This document shows, piece by piece, positions 44,713 through 51,918 of a stretch of 64,000 bases of DNA. The translations under genes and the position numbers were made by a program. Numbering within the stretch: the stretch's first letter is position 1; every line of letters starts with the position of its first letter. The DNA is taken from NCBI RefSeq assembly GCF_029625215.1, contig NZ_CP121197.1, positions 1,922,001 through 1,986,000 of the forward strand, written 5' to 3'. Source of the stretch: Aurantibacillus circumpalustris (lineage in GTDB: Bacteria > Bacteroidota > Bacteroidia > B-17B0 > Aurantibacillaceae). The notes beneath the pieces are model-generated. The model was given only the letters and a program-made list of their open reading frames with translations, ran no database searches and was not told where the DNA came from.

Positions 44713-45783
44713 ATGAAAATAAATTTAAAATATTTGGCTATACCAGTTTCGTTGGCACTTGGATTGAGTGTTAATGCAGGTAATCCTGAACGTACAGGGC
44801 AGGCTGGAGCCAGTCAGTTATTGATTAACCCTTTCGCTAGAAATACAGGAATGGCTGGTTCAAATTCCGCTAGAGTGAGAGGCTTAGAAGCACAGTTCTT
44901 AAATGTAGCTGGGACTGCTTACACGCGTAAAACAGAGGTTCTTTTCAATCGATCAAACTGGTTGCAAGGAACCGATATTTTTATAAACACTTTTGGTATA
45001 ACTCAGGGAATTGGTGAAACTGGAACAATTGGATTAGGTGTTGTTGCTATTAACGCCGGAAAGATTCCTATTACAACAGAGGAGCAACCAGAAGGAGGTT
45101 TAGGAACATATAGTCCTTCCTTCTATAATATTAGTTTATCATATGCTAAAATGTTCTCTGATAATATTTTCGGTGGAGTTAATTTTAAATTGGTAAACGA
45201 ACAAATTCCCAATGCGGCAGCGCATGGTTTAGCAATTGATGCTGGTATACAGTATCATACTGGTAAATACGATCAAGTCCACTTTGGTATTGCGTTAAGA
45301 AATTGGGGTCCGAAAATGAGTTATGTAGGTGACGGATTAAGTCGTCAGGCGGTTGCAACTTCAATAAACGGGAGCTATGAGTTAACCGTAAATAACAGAT
45401 CTGCTGGTTTTGAATTACCAACCATGGTTAATATTGGAGCGTCTTACGATTTCTATTTAACGAAGGATTCTACAGGTTTATTAAAACAACATCGTTTATC
45501 CATTCATGGTAACTTTACGTCTAACTCATTTAGTTATGATAACGGTATGGTTGGACTTGAATATGCTTGGAAAGAAATGCTCATGTTTAGAGTTGGATCT
45601 TTTGTTGAAAAAAACATGTTTAATGATGATCAGAGAAGAAATGCTTTTACTGGGCCTTCTGCTGGTTTAACATTTGAAGTTCCGTTTAATGAGAAAAAAT
45701 CAACAATAGGATTGGATTATTCTTACCGTTTTAGTAATCCTTTTGGAGGAACACATTCCTTTGGATTAAGGTTGAACCTTTAG
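44713..45783 (+). CDS. PorV/PorQ family outer-membrane beta-barrel
   Basis: 356 residues from the ATG at 44713, which gives a signal peptide (MKINLKYLAIPVSLALGLSVNAG); the ATG at 44650 lies inside the upstream gene. The mature N-terminus, QAGASQLLINPFARNTGMAGSN, is the hallmark of the PorV/PorQ family, FadL-like barrels that bind T9SS cargo signals and shuttle cargo to the attachment complex. The barrel ends in an amphipathic strand (FGGTHSFGLRLNL). Its place as third gene after a TonB receptor and a T9SS cargo suggests a dedicated, not housekeeping, PorV. A terminator follows at 45812. Confidence 0.9.
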   Translation: MKINLKYLAIPVSLALGLSVNAGNPERTGQAGASQLLINPFARNTGMAGSNSARVRGLEAQFLNVAGTAYTRKTEVLFNRSNWLQGTDIFINTFGITQGIGETGTIGLGVVAINAGKIPITTEEQPEGGLGTYSPSFYNISLSYAKMFSDNIFGGVNFKLVNEQIPNAAAHGLAIDAGIQYHTGKYDQVHFGIALRNWGPKMSYVGDGLSRQAVATSINGSYELTVNNRSAGFELPTMVNIGASYDFYLTKDSTGLLKQHRLSIHGNFTSNSFSYDNGMVGLEYAWKEMLMFRVGSFVEKNMFNDDQRRNAFTGPSAGLTFEVPFNEKKSTIGLDYSYRFSNPFGGTHSFGLRLNL

Positions 45784-45802
45784 AATTTTTTTAGTATTTT
45801 TG
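45772..45802 (+). promoter_or_regulatory. Candidate greA promoter inside the 3' end of the PorV-like gene
   Basis: TTG (45772-45774), 20 bp, TATTTTTG (45795-45802): full match to the -33/-7 pattern. Initiation near 45809 would place the terminator-like hairpin (45812-45848) at the very 5' end of the greA transcript. Confidence 0.55.
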
Positions 45803-45811
45803 TTAATATAA

Positions 45812-45848
45812 AGAGTCCCGGTGATTATCGGGATTCTTTCTTTTTTTA
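45812..45848 (+). terminator. Terminator after the PorV-like gene, or greA leader hairpin
   Basis: gagtcccg pairs with cgggattc (one G-U wobble, eight-base loop, 45813-45820 and 45829-45836), followed by tttctttttttt. It ends the receptor operon and may also terminate short greA leader transcripts. Confidence 0.85.
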
Positions 45849-45860
45849 AACCAGATAGAT

Positions 45861-46331
45861 ATGGCAATAGGATATTACACAGAAGAGGGGTTACAAAAGC
45901 TAAAAGATGAATTACATCAATTAAGATCTGTAGAACGTAAAGTAGCCACTCAGGCTATTGTGGATGCAAGGGATAAAGGAGATTTAAGCGAAAACGCAGA
46001 GTATGATGCTGCACGTGAGGCTCAAGCATTGCTTGAACTGCGTATTGCAAAGCTAGAAGACGTAATTGCAAATGCCAGAATTGTGGATGAAACAAAGTTA
46101 GATCTCAGTAAAGCAAGTATTCTTACAACAGTAAAAATAAAAAATCTCAAAAATGGAGCTTCTATGAAATATACTCTGGTAGCTGAAAACGAAGCGGATC
46201 TTAAGATTGGTAAAATATCTGTTGATTCTCCAATTGGTAGGGCTTTACTTGGTAAAAAGGTGGGAGAGAAAGTAGATGTGGATGTTCCCGCTGGTAAAAT
46301 GACTTTTGAGGTTTCTGAAATTTCTATTTAA
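45861..46331 (+). CDS. greA: Transcription elongation factor GreA
   Basis: 156 residues, typical GreA length. The N-terminal antiparallel coiled coil (1-75) carries the acidic tip DKGDLSENAEYDAA with Asp41 and Glu44, the residues that reach the RNA polymerase active site through the secondary channel and stimulate cleavage of backtracked RNA. The C-terminal FKBP-like domain has SVDSPIGRALLGKKVGEKVDVDVPAG. The next gene, a HIT protein, begins two bases after the stop, so the two form an operon. Confidence 0.97.
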   Translation: MAIGYYTEEGLQKLKDELHQLRSVERKVATQAIVDARDKGDLSENAEYDAAREAQALLELRIAKLEDVIANARIVDETKLDLSKASILTTVKIKNLKNGASMKYTLVAENEADLKIGKISVDSPIGRALLGKKVGEKVDVDVPAGKMTFEVSEISI

Positions 46332-46333
46332 AA

Positions 46334-46729
46334 TTGCCAAGCATTTTTTCTAAAATAGTTGCTGGCGAAATTCCTTGTTATAAAATTGCTGAGGACGAAA
46401 ATTACCTTGCATTTCTAGATGTATTTCCATTAAAAAAAGGACACACACTTGTTATTCCGAAAAAGGAAGTGGATTATATTTTTGATCTAGATTCAACTAC
46501 TTATTCTGGACTTATGGAATTTTCCAAAAAGGTAGCGGTAGCGATTAAAAGATCCATTCCAAGTAAACGCATTTCTATGCAAGTAATAGGACTAGAAGTT
46601 CCGCACGCTCATGTTCATCTCATTCCAATCAACTCAATGAATGATTGTGATTTTAAACAAGAAAAACTGAAATTTTCTAAAGAGGAATTTGAAGAGACGG
46701 CAAAGTTTATTGCTTCGCATTTCGCATAA
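46334..46729 (+). CDS. HIT family nucleotide hydrolase/transferase, TTG start
   Basis: 131 residues. Start is TTG at 46334, two bases after the greA stop: it gives (M)PSIFSKIVAGEIPCYKIAED, the canonical family N-terminus, and no ATG fits before the conserved core. The catalytic triad HAHVHL lies at 91-96. HIT proteins of this type act on the alpha-phosphate of AMP-lysine, AMP-NH2 or dinucleoside polyphosphates. Pairing with greA is common in Bacteroidota. An eight-base AT-rich hairpin overlaps its stop codon. Confidence 0.93.
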   Translation: MPSIFSKIVAGEIPCYKIAEDENYLAFLDVFPLKKGHTLVIPKKEVDYIFDLDSTTYSGLMEFSKKVAVAIKRSIPSKRISMQVIGLEVPHAHVHLIPINSMNDCDFKQEKLKFSKEEFEETAKFIASHFA

Positions 46730-46746
46730 ACTTCGAAAAAGTTTAT
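46726..46746. terminator. Weak hairpin between converging HIT and glyS genes
   Basis: ataaactt (46726-46733) and aagtttat (46739-46746) form an eight-base perfect stem with a five-base loop across the HIT stop codon. There is no T-run on either side, so termination is doubtful. Confidence 0.25.
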
Positions 46747-46782
46747 TGCGATCCCTTATAACTTTTCCAAAGTTAACCTTAC

Positions 46783-48327
46783 CTACAAAGTTTTTAGCAA
46801 ACTTTTAATTCCGACTCTTTCTTCTAAAAATGCGGGCAAAGCATCTATTTTAATTCGGTCTTGCAGCATGGTGTCGCGGTGACGCACAGTAACAGTTTTA
46901 TCTTCTAAGCTTTGATGATCCACTGTTATGCAATAAGGTGTTCCATATGCATCTTGACGACGGTAACGTTTCCCTACAGTGTCTTTTTCATCGTAAGCAA
47001 TGTTAAAGTCAAATTTTAAATCTTTCATAATGCTTTCAGCAAGCTCAGGAAGACCATCTTTTTTTACTAAAGGGAAAATAGCAGCCTTATAGGGCGCAAG
47101 TGCAGCAGGAATGCTTAAAACCGTTCTAGTCTCTCCGTTCTCGAGTGTTTCTTCCTTTAAAGCAGAAGCAAGAATAGATAAAAACAATCTGTCTAGTCCC
47201 ACAGAAGTTTCTACAACATAAGGAACATAGCTCTGGTTTAATTCTGGATCAAAATATTGTAATTTTTTTCCAGAAAATTGTTCGTGCTGTTTTAAATCAA
47301 AGTCGGTGCGTGAATGTATTCCTTCCAACTCTTTAAATCCAAAAGGAAATTCATATTCAATATCTGCTGCTGCGTTTGCATAATGCGCTAATTTTAAGTG
47401 GTCATGGAAACGGTATTTTTCTTTACCTAAGCCTAATGATAAATGCCAGTTTAAACGAGTCTGTTTCCAGTGTTCATACCATTCCATTTCAGTGCCTGGT
47501 CTTACAAAAAATTGCATTTCCATTTGTTCAAATTCACGCATTCTAAAAATAAATTGTCGTGCTACAATTTCATTTCTAAACGCTTTTCCGGTTTGTGCAA
47601 TCCCAAATGGAATTTTCATGCGACCGGTTTTTTGAACATTTAAATAATTTACAAAAATTCCCTGCGCGGTTTCTGGTCTCAAATAAATGGTATTGGCATC
47701 TTCAGAAACAGAACCCATGGAAGTGCTGAACATTAAATTAAATTGCCGTACATCTGTCCAGTTTCGGCTGCCGCTGATAGGATCAACAATTTCAAGATCA
47801 ACGATGATTTGTTTTACTTCTTCAAGATTGTTATCGTTGAGAGCTGTTTTAAAACGCGTGTTAATAAAATCAATTTTTTCTTGATATTCTTTTACACGTG
47901 CATTTGTAGAAATAAAAACAGCTTCATCAAAATTTTCAAAACGTTTGGCCGCTTTTTCTACTTCTTTTTTTATTTTGTCTTCGATCTTAGCAATATGTTC
48001 TTCAATCAACACATCGGCTCTGTATCTTTTTTTGCTATCCTTGTTATCGATTAATGGATCGTTAAATGCATCAACGTGTCCACTTGCTTTCCAGGTGGTA
48101 GGGTGCATGAAAATAGAAGCATCAATTCCCACAATGTTTTCATTTAGTTGCACCATTGCTTTCCACCAGTAATCACGGATGTTTTTCTTTAGTTCTGTGC
48201 CTAATTGGCCATAATCATAAACTGCACTTAAACCATCGTAAATTTCACTACTTTGAAAAATAAATCCATATTCTTTACTGTGTGAGATAACATTTTTAAA
48301 AAAATCTTCCGGTTTAATATTACTCAT
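46783..48327 (-). CDS. glyS: Glycyl-tRNA synthetase (single-chain class II)
   Basis: 514 residues, the alpha2-type enzyme. Seen: N-terminal YGFIFQSSEIYDGLSAVYDYGQLG, class II motif 2 region YLRPETAQGIFVNYLN and IPFGIAQTGKAFRNEI, motif 3 VVETSVGLDRLFL, and the C-terminal anticodon-binding domain (about 410-510; LPELAESIMKDLKFD). The charged insertion between residues 90 and 150 is coiled-coil-like. It charges tRNA-Gly in the cytoplasm. A -7 box (TATTTTTG on the minus strand, 48366-48359) lies 32 bp upstream. Monocistronic by context. Confidence 0.96.
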   Translation of the reverse strand: MSNIKPEDFFKNVISHSKEYGFIFQSSEIYDGLSAVYDYGQLGTELKKNIRDYWWKAMVQLNENIVGIDASIFMHPTTWKASGHVDAFNDPLIDNKDSKKRYRADVLIEEHIAKIEDKIKKEVEKAAKRFENFDEAVFISTNARVKEYQEKIDFINTRFKTALNDNNLEEVKQIIVDLEIVDPISGSRNWTDVRQFNLMFSTSMGSVSEDANTIYLRPETAQGIFVNYLNVQKTGRMKIPFGIAQTGKAFRNEIVARQFIFRMREFEQMEMQFFVRPGTEMEWYEHWKQTRLNWHLSLGLGKEKYRFHDHLKLAHYANAAADIEYEFPFGFKELEGIHSRTDFDLKQHEQFSGKKLQYFDPELNQSYVPYVVETSVGLDRLFLSILASALKEETLENGETRTVLSIPAALAPYKAAIFPLVKKDGLPELAESIMKDLKFDFNIAYDEKDTVGKRYRRQDAYGTPYCITVDHQSLEDKTVTVRHRDTMLQDRIKIDALPAFLEERVGIKSLLKTL

Positions 48328-48358
48328 TGTGCTTTGTTGATCTATAAATTTGAAAGGT

Positions 48359-48366
48359 CAAAAATA
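48359..48366 (-). promoter_or_regulatory. Candidate -7 box of glyS
   Basis: TATTTTTG on the minus strand, 8/8 to TAnnTTTG, 32 bp upstream of the start. A clear -33 TTTG is not seen. Confidence 0.4.
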
Positions 48367-48534
48367 CTATTTTTTATGTTTGCAGAGAGACTTGAATGGA
48401 TAATCATGATTTGTTTAATAAACATAATTTCCTCTTCGATTTAACTTAAGTTTTTTTAGGTAAAAAATAATTAAAATAAAAAAACAAAAACTCGTAGAAA
48501 CGAATTTATTTTCTTGGCTTGTACTAATACTTTT

Positions 48535-49380
48535 CTAGTTTAGCTCAACGTTATCGATGAGCCTTATCTTACCAACATAAACCGCTATCAAAGCAATGGC
48601 ACTAATTTGTGAAGTGAGCTCAGTAAGCGTATTAAGCGAATCGGCATTACAAATTTCAAAATAATCAAGCTTCATAGATGGAACAGTTGTAATTTCTTGT
48701 TCAACAAATAATTTGGCCTCTTTAATACCCTTAGTGGCAGTGAGATTTTTGGCCACTTTCATGATTTGAGGAATTCTACTAGCGGTTGTTCTCTCTTCTT
48801 TACTTAGCAGAGCGTTTCGAGAACTCATTGCCAAGCCATCCGGATCTCTTAAAATGGGGCAAGCAATAATTTCGATACTTGAGTTCATTTGCTTCACCAG
48901 AGCTTTTATAATCATTACCTGCTGGTAGTCCTTGCTGCCGAAAAAAGCTTTATCAGGTTTAATGATATCGAAGAAGCGACTAACAATTTGAGCCACACCG
49001 TTAAAATGCCCTGGACGATGAGCGCCTTCGAGCACTTTATCGAGGTATCCAAAATCGTAATTTTCTTTTAGTAAGCTATCAGGGTACATTTCATTTACTA
49101 AAGGCATGAATAAGGCATCACAATAGGCGTTTTTAAGCAAAGCAGCGTCCTTTTCAGGCATTCGGGGGTAGCGATCGAGGTCTGATTTGTCGTTAAATTG
49201 GGTTGGATTAACAAAAACACTGCAAATAGTATAATCGCAAGTGTTTTTAGAATAACGAATAAGTGAAACATGGCCGTCGTGCAGTGCGCCCATTGTGGGG
49301 ACAAAACCCACAGTTTTGTTTTGAGCATTTATTTGAGATAAATAGCCCGTTAATTCGCTTATTTTCGTGAAGATTAACAT
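48535..49380 (-). CDS. panC: Pantothenate synthetase
   Basis: 281 residues from the Met at 49380; an upstream Met at 49392 is possible but the core aligns with the later one. ATP-binding motif FVPTMGALHDGHVSLI (HDGH, the HIGH equivalent), FGSKDYQQVMIIKALV and RDPDGLAMSSRN are diagnostic. The enzyme ligates pantoate and beta-alanine in coenzyme A synthesis. No panB or panD is adjacent. It is divergent from the GT5-like gene; this head-to-head pair recurs in Bacteroidota. Confidence 0.96.
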   Translation of the reverse strand: MLIFTKISELTGYLSQINAQNKTVGFVPTMGALHDGHVSLIRYSKNTCDYTICSVFVNPTQFNDKSDLDRYPRMPEKDAALLKNAYCDALFMPLVNEMYPDSLLKENYDFGYLDKVLEGAHRPGHFNGVAQIVSRFFDIIKPDKAFFGSKDYQQVMIIKALVKQMNSSIEIIACPILRDPDGLAMSSRNALLSKEERTTASRIPQIMKVAKNLTATKGIKEAKLFVEQEITTVPSMKLDYFEICNADSLNTLTELTSQISAIALIAVYVGKIRLIDNVELN

Positions 49381-49407
49381 TAATAAGGCCATAAAGCTAC
49401 AATTTCC

Positions 49408-49439
49408 TTTGAAAATTGGATTATTTTTTCGTAATTTTG
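49408..49439 (+). promoter_or_regulatory. Promoter of the GT5-like gene
   Basis: TTTG (49408-49411), 20 bp, TAATTTTG (49432-49439): an 11/11 match to the Bacteroidota -33/-7 pattern, 36 bp before the ATG at 49476. This is the clearest promoter in the window. Confidence 0.7.
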
Positions 49440-49475
49440 TTTAATCATAAATCTAAAAAAAGGAGTTAATCAAGT

Positions 49476-50306
49476 ATGAAGAAAGCCAGAGTCCTTTTTG
49501 TTTCTCAAGACATCACACCGTATTTAGATGAAACATATGTTGGCAAAATTGCCAGAAGACTTCCACAAGGAATTCAAGAACGCGGAAAAGAAATTCGCAC
49601 TTTTATGCCCAAATATGGAAGCATTAATGAACGTCGTCACCAATTACATGAAGTTATTCGCCTTTCGGGGATGAATATGGTCATTAATGACGTCGACCAT
49701 CCATTAATTATTAAAGTGGCCAGCATCCCTACAGCGCGTATGCAAGTGTATTTTATCGACAACGAAGAATATTTCGGTCGTAAAGCTGTTTTAACTGACA
49801 AAACAAGCGGAAAATATTTTGACGACAATGATGAGCGTAGTATGTTTTTTGTGCGTGGAGTGGCTGAAACGGTTAAAAAACTTGGATGGCAACCAGATAT
49901 TATTCATTGTCATGGTTGGTTTGCTTCTTTAATGCCATTATACATTAAGAAGTATTATCAAGAAGATCCACTTTTTGCAGACACTAAAATAGTTGTTTCA
50001 CTATACGAGGATGAGTTCCCTAAAAATCTTAATAAAAAATTCATTGATAAATTAAATTTCGATGGTTTTAATAAAAAAGATCTTAAACACCTGAGTGAAG
50101 AGCCTAGTTACCTTAATATGATTAAACAATCGATTGAATTTGCTGATGGTCTTATTCAAGGATCTGAAAACATGAATCCTGAGATTGAAAAATTTATTAA
50201 AAAATCAGGTAAACCATTTTTAACTTTTAAAAATGAGCTGGAATACATGGATGCTTTTAATGAATTTTATGATGAAATGCTTGAAGAAGCAAACGTTTTG
50301 AGCTAA
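49476..50306 (+). CDS. Stand-alone GT5 N-terminal domain ('glycogen/starch synthase'-like)
   Basis: 276 residues, about half the length of a true glycogen synthase. It matches only the N-terminal Rossmann domain of GT5: ARVLFVSQDITPYLDETYVGKIARRLPQGIQERGKEIRTFMPKYG and WQPDIIHCHGWFASLMPLY. The usual K-x-G-G loop is changed to VGKIARRLP. The C-terminal domain with the ADP-glucose and catalytic motifs is absent; the protein ends in an acidic helix (DAFNEFYDEMLEEANVLS). It is therefore unlikely to be an active synthase by itself and may bind sugar nucleotide or act as a regulator. Followed by a strong terminator, then the DUF4270 lipoprotein gene. The panC/GT5-like/DUF4270 order is conserved in the phylum as far as I recall. 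Confidence 0.85.
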   Translation: MKKARVLFVSQDITPYLDETYVGKIARRLPQGIQERGKEIRTFMPKYGSINERRHQLHEVIRLSGMNMVINDVDHPLIIKVASIPTARMQVYFIDNEEYFGRKAVLTDKTSGKYFDDNDERSMFFVRGVAETVKKLGWQPDIIHCHGWFASLMPLYIKKYYQEDPLFADTKIVVSLYEDEFPKNLNKKFIDKLNFDGFNKKDLKHLSEEPSYLNMIKQSIEFADGLIQGSENMNPEIEKFIKKSGKPFLTFKNELEYMDAFNEFYDEMLEEANVLS

Positions 50307-50321
50307 AAATAAATATTATGT

Positions 50322-50360
50322 AAAATCCCGTTTAGAAATTTCTAAGCGGGATTTTTTTTG
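50322..50360 (+). terminator. Rho-independent terminator of the GT5-like gene
   Basis: A 15-base stem with one G-U wobble (50322-50336 and 50341-50355), a four-base loop and an eight-T tail: the strongest hairpin in the window. Confidence 0.95.
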
Positions 50361-50423
50361 TTTAAGCCTAAGTAAATCTTCTCCCAAAAAACCATAAAAC
50401 GCTAAAACATGGGTTATAATACT

Positions 50424-50431
50424 TATTTTTG
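50424..50431 (+). promoter_or_regulatory. -7 box immediately upstream of the DUF4270 gene
   Basis: TATTTTTG, 8/8 to TAnnTTTG, ends eight bases before the ATG at 50440. No -33 TTTG is evident. It would give an almost leaderless mRNA. Confidence 0.4.
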
Positions 50432-50439
50432 CCCGTCAA

Positions 50440-51810
50440 ATGCGAATAATAAAACTTTTTTCGAAAATAATTTTTCCAGTACTAGTTATTTTTTTTGTTA
50501 GCTGTAAAAAAGATCACAGTGTTCTTGGGGTAGATGTTCAGCCAGGTGTAGACGATTTAAATGCTGAAAATATAAGAGGACTTGCTGTTACAGCGCAAAC
50601 TTTACCGTATGATTCAGTTGCTTCTTATGGAGATAATATTAAATTTATAGGAAGTAATAATGATCCTCTTTTTGGCCGATCGGATTATGGCTTGTATTTA
50701 AATACAAATATTAGTGTTTCAAACCTAAATTTCGGTGCTACGTCTACTTTAACCTCAGCTGAATTTGTTTTGGCTGTAAATGCTGATGAATATGCTGGAA
50801 ATAAAGATGCTGCTTTAAGTTACTCAATATTTGCTCTTAATGACACTATTAATAACAGAGTTCCTTATTACACAAATGACACAAGGCATCATGACATTAC
50901 ACCAATTAGTATTAGTGCCACCTCATGGAGTGTTACAGGAGATGGAAAGAGAGTCTTACGAATTAAACTAGATCAAAACTATGCCGAAAAATTATTTCAG
51001 GACAGTGTTAATTTAAAAAATAATGAGGCTTTACAGAAAACATATAAAGGATATTATATTGCTGCAAGCGTTCAAAATAATGACGAGGGGGTTGTTTTTA
51101 AAGCCGATCTGGATGATGTTTTAAGCGGACTCTTTTTGCATTATAAAACCACGAGTTCTAATGATACAATTATAGATTTTAGATTTAGTTTCAGCGGTTT
51201 AACTGCGAAAAGATATAATACGGTGAAGTATACGCCTATTCAAGAAATAAAAGATCAATTTGCCGATTCGACCCTTGGCGCTTCAAAGCTTTACTTAAAA
51301 GGAATGGGAATGACCCGAGTAAAACTTTACATCCCTTTTTTAAAGAACCATTCAGATTCATTTAAAATAGCGGTAAATCGAGCTGAGATAGTTTTAAGTT
51401 TAGATCCTTCAAACACCACTTTAGGAACCTCCATTTATTATGCTCCGCCTAAATTATTGTTGCTTTCGATAGATGATTCAGGTAGGGAGACCTATATTAA
51501 TGATTTAAATAATTCAACGAATTATACCAGATTTGATGGGACTTATAATGCGACAATGAATGCTTATGTGTTTAATATTGCTCTTGAGGCTCAAGCGATA
51601 TTTAGTGGTGAAAAACCTAATCGTGGATTTTATTTAGTGGTTGCAAATGGTGACTTGTCTTTGAAAACAGTTTATGCAACTCAAGATTCCAAAATCCTTT
51701 TACCGGTGAGGCGCGATAGTTATTACGAACGTGTTGTAATAGCAGGAAGTAACAATGCTCAACTCAAACCTGTATTTAATTTAAACTACATTCGGTTTAA
51801 GAACGATTAA
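50440..51810 (+). CDS. DUF4270 lipoprotein
   Basis: 456 residues. A lipoprotein signal peptide ends in the lipobox FFVSC with acylated Cys22, followed by KKDHSVLGVDVQPG; the lack of Asp at +2 and the phylum's rules suggest export to the outer membrane. The body is a long DUF4270 beta-rich region (TAQTLPYDSVASYGDNIKFIGS at its start, KLYLKGMGMTRVKLYIPFL in the middle). The family is confined to Bacteroidota and has no assigned function. It lies after the GT5-like gene but behind a terminator, so it is probably transcribed on its own. Confidence 0.9.
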   Translation: MRIIKLFSKIIFPVLVIFFVSCKKDHSVLGVDVQPGVDDLNAENIRGLAVTAQTLPYDSVASYGDNIKFIGSNNDPLFGRSDYGLYLNTNISVSNLNFGATSTLTSAEFVLAVNADEYAGNKDAALSYSIFALNDTINNRVPYYTNDTRHHDITPISISATSWSVTGDGKRVLRIKLDQNYAEKLFQDSVNLKNNEALQKTYKGYYIAASVQNNDEGVVFKADLDDVLSGLFLHYKTTSSNDTIIDFRFSFSGLTAKRYNTVKYTPIQEIKDQFADSTLGASKLYLKGMGMTRVKLYIPFLKNHSDSFKIAVNRAEIVLSLDPSNTTLGTSIYYAPPKLLLLSIDDSGRETYINDLNNSTNYTRFDGTYNATMNAYVFNIALEAQAIFSGEKPNRGFYLVVANGDLSLKTVYATQDSKILLPVRRDSYYERVVIAGSNNAQLKPVFNLNYIRFKND

Positions 51811-51918
51811 GACTTTTCTTCTTAGTCATTTAAATAACAATCTGATGTCACTAAAATAGTGTTAATGCCCTTTATTATTAGGAAAAATGAACTAATTTTA
51901 TAGAGTTAAGACAGTAGA

